A stretch of DNA of 64,000 nucleotides. Source: Strigamia acuminata (lineage: Eukaryota > Arthropoda > Chilopoda > Geophilomorpha > Linotaeniidae). Below the pieces are notes generated by a model that was not told the DNA's origin, did not search any database, and saw only the letters and a list, made by a program, of their open reading frames with translations. Positions 22,301-34,300 of this stretch are shown here, in pieces (within the stretch, counting starts at the first letter, position 1; each line of letters opens with the position of its first letter). Where the stretch lies: assembly GCA_949358305.1 (NCBI GenBank), contig OX442317.1, positions 6,328,186-6,392,185 on the forward strand, read 5' to 3'. The translations under genes were made by a program, and so were the position numbers.

Positions 22301-25300
22301 ACTCCGTACACAACTATCGAGGTCACTGCATCTCGACCCTGCAAGACTCGCTGGGTCCACATCAAGTCCGACCTTTTACCTCATTTTTCAACAAACTTAT
22401 AGAAAACTTATACTCAAAGTAAAATTCCATTCCAGGCCGGTCGCAAACGTATCAATTATCACTTGACCACTCAAGATGATCATTAGATCGAAAGACCTGT
22501 GGTTTGATTAATGGTTTGCAGTTTAGAGCGCCCATTAAGATCATTAAAATCACTTTATCATTATCGAATAGAAAGTGCACAAAGCATAACTAATGTTTTG
22601 TTTCTTGGACGTTGGGATCTGGGCCAGTGGTCCTGCTAGCCATCTCTCTGCCACTACATCAATTCTTGAAGGATGAGCGACTTATCTTCCTTAAATACCT
22701 GTCAAAAGGTGGACGAAACGACATTTTCATCAAGACTTATATAAGAGTCGTGCCTCGTACGTCACTTTTACTTTAGCCACCAATTAACTTCTTTTTTCTG
22801 CCTTACAGAAGTGACTTTTGCATTCAAATGTGCACATTTTACGAGTTAGATCGGTGGCCATTAGTTACCAAAGCGGTTGTTTGTTCTGGTCGCAAATTAA
22901 GTGCGAAAATTGACAATTCAATGAACCAAGGACAACATGGACACGTATCCACGTGTCATTTTTTATTAATTTGTCGTTCTGTGCGCTTATTGGATGATAA
23001 TGTCATGCATTGCTTGCCAACCAGTGTTGTGCATTGGCGTAAAAACCGTACCCGTTACCCGCCCGTTACCCGTCTCCAAAAAAATTCTCTACCCATACCC
23101 GCCCGTACCCGACCTGTACCCGAATGCAAACGCGATCACAACATCACGTTGCTTACTGATCGATTGCGATGAAATCATCGATCGCAAAAACATTAAATCG
23201 TCCAACTTGGACAGCGCGTACCCGCGAGACCTGTACCCGTACGAGTACAGGTACGGGCACCCAATGCACAACACTGTTGCCAACTAAGCATGTTTGTTAC
23301 CTGTTGTCATCCCAGAATACAGTGCGGCTATATATTATGTGGCGCCATCGGTGGCAAAACGCATTGAACATGTGGATACGTGTCCACGTTATCCTTGGTA
23401 TCATGCAATAAGAAAATATGAGTGACTTCTTGTATGAATTGGATGCACTTATTTGTTTGTACATGCTGCAGTTTCTTAATAAACGTGACAACCTGGCACA
23501 TAAAACCGATGTTCAAAAGAGCCGTCAGATTCAGATTTTGACATTAAGCTAGATGTTGTCTTGTGCAACATTTTCTAGATAGAACGTGGCATGTAAAATG
23601 CACAAAATGAAGCAAAATGTCAAAATAATAGCGAGGTTCTTGAAAACACTTAGTCCACAAAGGAAACAACGTACAGAGTGAGTGCAACAACAACAAACCA
23701 TAACACTTTTTCTTGTGGCGCCTAAGTGACAGCAATTGCCAAACGCTAATGGCGCCGCCACTGAGAAATGCTAAGAAGTTGCTTTTAGTCGACTCAAATG
23801 TGAAACCGATTTAATTCAATTTAGCTCGAAATCGTTCTCATCATGTCGCAATCGCAGAAAACCACTTAGCGATAATTAAGCGGATATAAAAAGCAATATT
23901 TGCTCGTCATTATTTCTGAGTTTTGTTTATTTCATATCCGAGCAACCACTTAGCGACTCTCGAACAATATGACAAACATCAACTAAGTCAAGCAAGGAGG
24001 TTTACTTTTAGACTTAGCAAAGCTCGCAACGTTCTAAAATTAAAAGACATCATTAAATTAATCCCTTTTCCATTCACCTGCTGGGCTATTGTATCAAAGA
24101 AGAAAGCAACCTACTTAGAAAACAAATAAGTTTTAAATAAAGCTGCACTTAAAATTTAGCTTTGAAATTAATTTCGAGAAAAAGCTATTCATTAAAAGAC
24201 GCAGGTGTTGGTTGGGCTTTTGAGTTTACAACTGCCCCCACCACTCCCCCCACCCCACCGCCTTTTTATATCAAGTTCGCGTGGTTTATGGATCCCTAGT
24301 GAACATTTTAATTAACCAACACTTGATTAAAATGACATCTATTGGCATGATTGAATTTTTTTTTTCAATCCCATCTCCCGAAGTTAATTGACTAAAAAAA
24401 AAGTGACTGAAATATTCTTCGCAAATAAAAAAAAAAAATTTATGTCCCTTCGTTCTTGTCTTCTAGACTTTTCTTTATTTCCGTAATGATAATAATAAAA
24501 GAGAAGAAGAAAAAAGAGAGGGAGGGAGGGGGGGGAGAGAATAAAAGAAGAAAACTCATTACCCTCACCTTCAATTCTTTCGTAAATGGCATTGACAGTT
24601 GTTGTGGGAAGAGTTGACGGTGCTTCCGTTTCTGAAAATATTAAGTAACACGAGCAATCAAAAGTCATTCAATGAGGCGAATAATTAAATAAATTTAGCT
24701 TCACATTTAGAGGATCGCCTATTGATCCCACTAACTGAGAATTGTTTGTGAATTTTCTATGACCTAACTGGGACAGAAATTGAAGAAGAAAAAAGAAAAA
24801 GAAAAGAAATTAAACCAAAACAGTCAAAATAATTCCCATTTGAAAGTTATTAATACGTAGAGCAATGACAAATAAAGAAATTCGTAAAATAAATGCATAA
24901 ATCGCCATTTTCCCGCATTGTACGATGTTTTAAACCCAAAAAAATTCAAATTTTGAATTTTAGACCCAAAAAATCCAAATTTTTTAATTTTAGAACCAAA
25001 TTTTGAATTTAGAACCAAAAAAAAATCCAAATTTTGAATTTAGAACCAAATAAAATCCAAATTTTGAATTTTAGAACCAAAAAAATCCAAATTTTGAATT
25101 TTAGACCAAAAACTACACAAAATTATGAATTTTGAATAAACAATTCCACGTTTATTAATAATAAACATAGAGAATCTTTTTTATACAGAAAGTAAAAACA
25201 ATAAAAATAATATCAATAAATTCCTTCTGTATTTTCATTAAAAAGTCAAATCTGAGTGAAAGTAAAATCCAAAATAAAACAATATACATAAACAAAAAAT

Positions 25301-28300
25301 AATCTCGCGAGACGAAAAGTAGCGTAATCTATCTTCCACGTCATCTCATTACTAAGAAAAAGCTCATAGAAGAAGAAGAAAAACTGAGTTTCTTATTCCA
25401 ACTATGTAACCATAGCAACATGGCCTTGCTTGACTCTAGTATTAGGAATGGCGCGTGGCCGTTGATAAAATTAAAGAGTGCCGAGTTCTCATCATTTCAA
25501 GTTGGAGTGCGCACAAAGCCTAACCAAATGCAATATCAATTCATCTTTTCCAAGAGATCTCAAAGGTCAGCAACAAAAGTGGACGCTCGTCTCTCTCTAC
25601 TCAATAGATTGGATTTTGCTCAGCTTCATCCTTTGGGCCCTCAGAGTATTCTTTTATAGATTATCATTACCTCTCACAAGTTATGACATAATATGAACAC
25701 TTTAAGCGGCAATAAATTTTTAACTTTATTGCCGTTTCTATTTCAACTCGATTGATATTATTCGCCAAATGTCAACTTTATTGCTCATTTATCACTAAAC
25801 TTAAATATATCAACTGTACACAAAATTAGCTCTGTCTTTTGCATTTTCAATCATTCAAAACACAAACTCTCTTCCCTTTTCCCCATTTTTAAATTCGCAC
25901 AAAAAGGTGTGCAAAGCAAAGTGCCATGCAAAATTTGTTGGTTTCAAATAAAACATGTCCAGAAATAAAATGAGACTTTGGTCTCTCCTTTCACACACAC
26001 ATTTACTCATCGTAATCCATTTTGTAATACATTTCTAACATTGTAGCTTAGCAACCAAAACAAAAGGTTTCTCTAACAATTATACATTTATGATTTTGAT
26101 CTATAAACTAACAAAATTACGCCCAATTACTTTATTTCAAATAGTGAACATTTTTCTCCGTCTTGCTTTACTTTTTTCGTTTTAAAACATTTTTAAAACG
26201 ATTATTTATACGATTTGAATAAAAACACAAACCGAATCCGATATGATTGATTCTATTTCGATGTAAAACTGACAATTGAGGACATCTAACTAAGGCCAAA
26301 AAAAAAAAAAAAGTACATTAGAGCGAAACTCGTTCCACTATCTGGAGATTACTTCGCCAGCAGTTAGCAAGCAGAGCATCAAATCTGAGTCGAATGCGAC
26401 GAGGTGAAATGCAAAAGGTCAAACGCAAAGTACAAATTTAAAAGTGGGCTTTCAAAAACACAGCTTCGCATTTACTTTGCAGTAAAAAAGTGGGAAAAAT
26501 GAGAAAACTATGCAAAAATTGTTCTAGCGGAGTTGCAATTGACCTAAAATGAATAGCAAGGGATTTTCTTTCTTTCTCATTTGTTTTCCGCACAGATGTA
26601 TGAAGAGCTGTCAATAAATTAGCCCACTTGCAACTACATTTGGAGATATGAAGTTCATTATGGCAACAGCTTGGTCAAGTGCATACAACGTGACTCCAAT
26701 GTTCAGCAGATAAATTTTGCACGATGCAAATAGGAAATACTCATAAAAATGTCTGCCTGACAGCTGGCCAACTTGACTTAACATAATTTCGACCTAATGT
26801 TGCAAAGTAGCCGACGCTTTCTGCATGAATAATTTATAAAATAAACCGAAACCCGTCAAAATATTGCAACAGTTTACGTCCGCGTTTCCCTACAGTTCGA
26901 ATAATTATCCATCATTTAAAAAAGATCACATAACGTATTAGTGCGATATTCTGCAGGCAAGTACCAAATCAGATTACATTTGCACTTCACACGGAATAAA
27001 TAATAAATTCACGACCTAACTTATTATTATCCGAGTGTGCTCTTTTCTATTTTCATTTTACTTCAATTGATTCGCCGGAATTTACAAGATTTTAAAATTT
27101 GCCAAACGCTTTTTAATTTGACACTTCTTTTTTCCCGTCTAAGAAGTGTCACATTCGCGGCTTTTTATATGGACTGCCTTGGAATGGAAGGGTCGACAAC
27201 ATCCATTATGTCAACGAGATTTGTGCAAAAACTAATTTGCAAGTTTGACTCAGCAAACTTTTCTTTTCTTTTTCTTTTTTCTGTCTAAATAGCAAAACAC
27301 TGAACACACACAGTAAAGAGAAAAGAAAAAAATTGAACCTACAAATTCGAATAATAAAAAAAGATATAAATGGAACCTCCAATTTTAAGTATAAAACAGA
27401 AAAAAAAAATATCTCTTACAACGAAAGAAGGAGAAGAAGAAGAAAAAAGATTTTTCAATTCAATTCAATTTTCTAAATCTATTTAAAACTTACCATAAAC
27501 TCTAATTACACCCTCGGTTTCTCCAAGCGGATTCTTTGCTATGCATTTGTACAATCCGTAGTCTTTTTTCGACAGATTTTTAATTCGCAGCTGCATGTGA
27601 CGTGAGTACAATTCCTCCGTGTTGTTGGTTTCATATTTCTCATTGGGAAAAATCATGTCACCATCTTCTCGCATCCAATAGTTGATTGAGCGTGGAAAGG
27701 CTTCTGTATGACACTCCAGAGTCGTTTCGTACGAGCGAGGCGTTCCAACCAGTTGATGAGGAATCCACAACATTGGAGGAACTATATATATATAGAAAAA
27801 AATATATAAAAACAATATATATTTATATCTCTATATAAAATAGCCATATTCCGCGCGCTTTGTAAATCTAAAAGAAAATTTAGGTTTGGGATTATTACGA
27901 CTTCACGTATAGATTACATTTGATTTTAGAGGTCGTGCGAGTGTGATGATAGTGCTAAGCTCAATTTCCTGCGGGGTTTATATACAGTAAAAGATGTCTG
28001 CAATCTTCTTTGAACTGGATGAGATCGAAAATCTCCGACAAACAAAAAATACCAAAGATTCCACTTTCATCTCAAAGTTTTTTCTAAGAGTATTTGCTGT
28101 CGCCTAATCACAGAAGTGGTATTTTCAATTAGCTAAAACAAGAAAATTAAACAATTTACTGTAAATCTGCCGTTTAACAGACGAAAAACTGATTTTTCTA
28201 AAGCCGCCACATGTAATGTAACATTGGCATGGTTGGTAAAATTATTCAAACGTCGGTAAGTGGCTAGGGAGCAAATTGAATTTATTTCTGCCCAGTAAGT

Positions 28301-31300
28301 CCAACATCAGATAAACGAAGCGAACTGAACGGCACACTATAATTATAAGCTATGTCATTGGATTAGTTGGCATGATCAAACAAGTTTGCTGCTAGCTACA
28401 CTCAAGCTCCAGCAACTCTGTTATTTCACCCTAATAAGTTATTTAACAAAAACAACTGCACCTATTACAATTCAATAACTACTTAAGTACAGGGTGACCA
28501 GATTTCTGATGATTTGTCACAGTGTCCTTATTGTAGTGTTTTGCAACAGCACAACCTGGTGCTCAGCGACTCTAACGTAAAATAAAATTGTAATGGGACT
28601 TTCGTAGTAACCCTTATACGGTATGGTTTAGTTTTTTGTGTTTCTCCTCAACAATCTTCCACAATCCATCAAACTACATCAGTCCTGGAAATGTTTTTCA
28701 GTGAATTATCGTAGAAATTCGAATTCTGCCATTTCAATAAAGTGCACAGATATATTTCTTGAGAAATCGTGTGTCGTCCAGATTTTACATTGACCACATC
28801 TGGTCACCTTGCTCATGTACAATTTTGTACTTTCAAAATTACTTATTGAGTAATATGGCTACTGCACTATCCAATTTTCTTGCGTGAAAGCCGCCATTTA
28901 CCTGAGCTTAGTTAAAAAAAGCCACAAATAAGCCGTGGCTTATTGGTTACGGTACAAGCAATAAGTGACATCATTTATTTGTTCATTTTATATAATTATC
29001 ATTTTCTAAACTAATTACTCCGTAATTTTAAACTACTTTCATTCGTCGTAGATCCCACGATCATACCTGAAACATCAAGGCCCATAAGCCATCATGTAAA
29101 CATGGCGTGCAACCATAAAGCAATACCGCCAGCAAATCAAAAATGTTAAGTCTGTGTTGGAAAAATTAAAACCGCAACAATTTCCTGAGCCCGAAACCCT
29201 AAACTTTGTCTATTTAATAAACCATGGAATTTTATTGTTAATTTACGAAATAACAATTGCTGGTGTTATCGAAGTGAATCGGGTCTCCGCCGACAGCAAT
29301 TGATATCTCCGACACGAATAAAAACAAAGTCCTGAACTCTATCTGTTAATATCTTAAATTGCGACCAAGTCATTGATAATGAAAACAATAGAATAAATAC
29401 AAGCAAGAGGAAATTAAAAAGACGAATATTGATTCTAATGTGGCTTCTAGCAAACAATAAGTCAGTTTTAGGACTTCTTGGTTTAATTAATGACAACATT
29501 TCAGGAAATAATGAAGCAGTAAACCATGTTTAGAAATCGTATTAAATATTCCCATTTTCCTTTTTACGAGACGAATTTGATATAATCAAAGGCACCGGGA
29601 ATCACAGTGATCAGTTATGGGACAGTCTTCAAGTTTTACTGCATTTTCATGACGCATAATTCAAAATGCAATGTCATTTGAATTTAACTTTTAAGTTCGA
29701 ATTAAATATTTTAATGCGCACTAAAAACCTATTTATTCGTCCATCCACAGTATTATAATTCGCCATTTAAATTTACATACAGCCAAATTTCATTCTCAGA
29801 AAGCGTTTTAAGACTGACTAAGTTTGATTGACCACACAATTTAATAAAAATCAAATCCATAATCAAACGAAGTAAATTATAAACATTTACTTACAGTCTA
29901 CTTTGAGTGTAATCCTCTTGCTGACTGCTGGTGGCACCCCATTGGAAGCAATGCAGAGAAACGCTCCCATATGCAAACGACTCACACGAGAGATTTCAAG
30001 AACATCTCCGAACAGTTCAACAACTAAAACCAGCATTTCACAAAAAAAGAAGGAGAAAAAAAAAAGATTTATCTCATTAAACATGCACATATAAAATTAC
30101 ATTCACTTTAAATCAATGCAATGACTTTAAAGGCAAGTTACATTTGGAACTAGTTCAAAAAAAGTAAAAATTAAAAAAAAAAAAAAAATCAACTAATGCA
30201 TTTCCAATATCTTGTCATAATTAAGATTTCTTTGCCTTCCCCTCCTCATCCCTATGCCATTTGCACGAATTATAGTGTAAATCAATTAATTTCTAACCCC
30301 ATCTGCAACTTCATTATGATTGCAGATAATCATTACCCTTCTTCACCACCACCACCACCATCAAAATTATTTCACATTACTACACACTCCACATAAATTA
30401 ATTTCAGCAATCCCAGTACACAAACAACTGTTGTTTTTTGGGAGTACGAGACAAGTATAAACTCGCTCGCTTCTGATAATTACCGTAAAGGCTCTCATTG
30501 AACGCAGTATCCTTTACAACACGGCTGCAAAGTGCAAAAATACATTGTTTTAAGTCCAAAAATCTATTTTTTAAGTGTCAAAAAAGCATTTTAAGATGCA
30601 AAATGCATGGTTTATATGCAAAAATGCACGGTTTATGTGCAAAAATGCACGGTTTATGTGCAAAAATAGACTTTTGATGTGCGAAATGCATTTTTTGAGA
30701 TTGAAATCCATTTTAATTATCGCCTAATCAATTTCATGCGCGGGGGGCGGGGAGGTTTAGGTTCTGTCAATACAGCGCGGGTATTCTAAAAGAGCATAGT
30801 AGTATACGGTAAATCAAAATAAATAACGTTACGTCAATTATTTTTATTTTTAAAAACAATTTTAATTTTCAAACGCAACTTTTTAATGTAAAATTTTGTT
30901 CGTACCCGTCTTTCCTTTGGCAACTTGAAACTTTGTAAAATCCTCTCTCCGCCATTTAATAGTCGGCGTAGGAGTTCCTTTAGCTCGACATGTCAGCGTC
31001 ACATTCAGTCCTTCTCTGGTTATAACTTCAGAACTGGTTTCCGAGTCAATAATGTCAGGAGGAACTGAAACAAAAATATAAAATCTCAAAATCACAAAAA
31101 TTTTATAAATCTTTTTTATCTCAAACTTCACATCCTACTTTTCCATTTATTTATTCATAAAATAATTTCTTTCCATTGATTTTTTTTTATACTAGTGATT
31201 TCCAAGAATCCAGCTCAGTTTCTTGCACCCAATAATCCATGAAGGACGCATTAAAAGTCTAATCGTTCAATCTTTCTAGGATTTCTATCAAACCAACTTT

Positions 31301-34300
31301 TCCATTAAAGCACAACTCCCTCTATAACATCAAATTCCTTTTCTGTAAAATCCCTTCACCAATGAAATATGACATTTAAAATATAGAAAAAAAGGAAATA
31401 TATAAACTTCAACATTAATTTCACATCCTTCCAACACAAAAACAAGCTCTAATAACATCTCCTTTAGTATCCTAGTGTTGCAACAAGAGTATGCAGCCAG
31501 TAGAAGGAGAACCATTAACAACCCCATTATCAAAGTCATCTATAATTATCATCAAAAGGCCAAACTGTTTAATCTCATGCAAGCTTTTCTTTTTAAGCCG
31601 TGACGAGTCAAAGTTTGCTAATTAAAACACGTCATTCATTTTCACAATTAAGAAAGCCAACATTTTGTGCGAAAACTAATCACACTCACCTTGTCAAGTC
31701 AAAATAATTATATGCTCATGGACGAGATTGACGGCGTTTTCATGGCCCGTTCAGTTAAATCAGCTTTTTAATATCAGAAAACACAACCCCCGTCATCCTC
31801 CCTTGTCAATCCGATGAATTACATTTACTTCAACTAGTCTTAATTACTCACAACGCTTTATTTATTGTCGCTCTGCGGTACCACAATGCGTTTGTACATA
31901 CAACACTCCATAAACCATCCGTGTGAGCGCGACCAGCAAATGTTTAAATTAAAATTTGTAACAGATACTGAACTAACGTTTCTGCATTAAAGCCTCGCAC
32001 GAAGAAGAAACAAATTGGCAATGTTATCCAATAATTGTGGCAAGCTTAATTAGGTCCCACCTGTAATTGGCCAAATGTATTAGTATAATTAAAATCACAG
32101 ACTAATAATCTAATATAATTAATACGGTGGATAAAATGAAGAAAAAGAAAGAAAAAATGGATGATAAAAACTAAAAACATGTCCATCTGGCAGCAAATAG
32201 GGCACATAAAACCAGCGGGAAATAAAAACTAGCAACTTTTTACGATCACAGAAACCCCAAGCGCAACCAACAGTTGAATCAGTTTGCCATCTTACACCAA
32301 ATAATAAAAAAAAAAGTTCTGACACAATGCGAAATACATAGCGTTCAAATTGGTGAACGAAAATTTGCTTTAATAATAATAAATCATTTATTTCACTTAT
32401 TTTTATTCATTTAAGCGTGATTGAAGATGGCAGATGCTGCATTCACCTTTGTCTAGTCAAAAAGCAAGAAATTCGCAAATTGTTATAAGTTAATTCACTA
32501 ATGTGCGCAAATTGTGTCTGAAACAAAAGTGAGTTTGATGGTGGAGCGCGAGCAATTATGGCAAATTAAAGTTTTGACTGAGATTTGTTTGCTTTATCTG
32601 CGCGTATAAAACGCCGTTACATTTCCAGAGATATAAACACTCGGTTCCTAAGCACCCATCTTCTTTTTTCTTCTTTTTACGGTGTAAATCGCAATTTTAA
32701 ATTATACCCGGAGCTTATAAAATAGGAAAGCCAAAGTGCACTGAAGAAAGCGCGTTGGATTTGAGAAAAGCCCTGGCACTCCTCATGAAATCAGCTTTAC
32801 TAACTTCCACCACCTGAGGTGCAAGAGCAGCAGAAAAATTATTCAAAGTGGCTTAATTTGTTACTTACAGGAATCAAATGTGAAAAAAATGTTGGCTTAA
32901 GTTTCCCAGCATATAGACGAGTGAATTGCAAATGCTCGCCATTAAAACGAGTGCTTAAATTTACGTCTTTCATTCACACGAAACGAAGCAATGCGGGCAA
33001 TTGCATCTTTCCTCCGAATAACGCAAACAGTCTCCAAGTGATTCTAAATTCTTCACATTTGAAAGGGGAAGAAGGAGAAAAAAGAAAAAAGTACTTTGAC
33101 CTTGGTGAAATATAAGGTTAATTAACTTTTGTGTTGTCAGTGTTAATTAGCTACAGTCAAGTGAACGTTTTTCATTAAAGGTTTGCCTCGTAAAGGTTAG
33201 ATGGCATGAAAAGCAAAACAAAGCAGCGCACCACTTGGAAATGCAACAACAAAGTGATAGCAACACATCACAGCACAATGCTACTTCAATATTTTTACGA
33301 ATGTACACTTCAATACAATAGACGTTTGGCGATTACAACTTTCTTAACTTGGTATCCCACATAATTCAACATCATATTGTAAAATGTAAAGCATTTCGCA
33401 GAATTAAGTTTATTATTTGTACACTAAATAATGCATTTCATAATACAATTGAAAAAATGCATTTAAAAACGCATTCACATTTGACAAATAATAATAATAT
33501 TTGGAATGCATTTCGTAATACATTTTACAAAATGTATTATCATTTCCAAACCAATAATAGCACGCAAAAACGTATTACAAAATTCATTCTCACAAAATTT
33601 CAATGTATTTTTGAACCTCATGGGAAGTTATATCCTGCCAGACACATTTTCGTGGACACCATGTTTTAGCAAATTGGGATGCTGTTGGAATAAACCAAGA
33701 TAAAAATCATAATATTTACTTATTTTTGAATACAAAAATTAAAGGAAATCAAAATCAATACAGAAATAAACTTTTAGCAGCAAAAATTCATATTTTCATG
33801 GTCAATATTATGATTTTTATCTTGGTTTATTCCAACAGCATCCCAATTTGCTAAAACATGGTGTCCACGAAAATGTGTCTGGCAAGATATGTTTACACAT
33901 TTGGCGAAAGTTAATTGAAGTTCAAAAAACGCAATCACCAAGCCCCTAATTATAAAAAAGGATAATAACAAATTTATCGTTCGACTACGTCCAGAAACTA
34001 TAAACATTACTCTCTGGTCCGGGCGTTAGGGAGCGTTTACAAACCGAGGTCAAAGTACTCTCAAGAATCATAGGATGGTTTCAGACATTCCCTGTAGAAT
34101 TTAGCAGTCCACAGGGAATCGATTACAAGTCCTTGGTGCAACATGGTGTTAATTTAATCGCCAAACAGAATCAGAACTATTCAAGACAATCTAAACATGC
34201 GAGCGAAAGAAGACAAAGCTTTTTTTCTTTCAATTTTCAATAAGCTTACCACAGCACCCAAAAAAAGATATCTGACAAAAGATATTGTGATGGAAGCGTA

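Larger units (their letters stand above)
18774..24568. other. Intron of the DIP-like gene containing transposons
   Basis: Holds a TIR element with an internal minisatellite (20149-20715) and a MITE interrupted by a hAT element (22924-23399), listed separately. No exon was recognised in the remainder. Confidence 0.5.
24632..27493. other. Intron of the DIP-like gene between Ig3 and stalk exon 1
   Basis: Apart from the minisatellite and the X-box-like word it has only AT-rich sequence. A small perfect stem CGGCAATAAA / TTTATTGCCG lies near 25708-25735. No other exon recognised. Confidence 0.4.
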
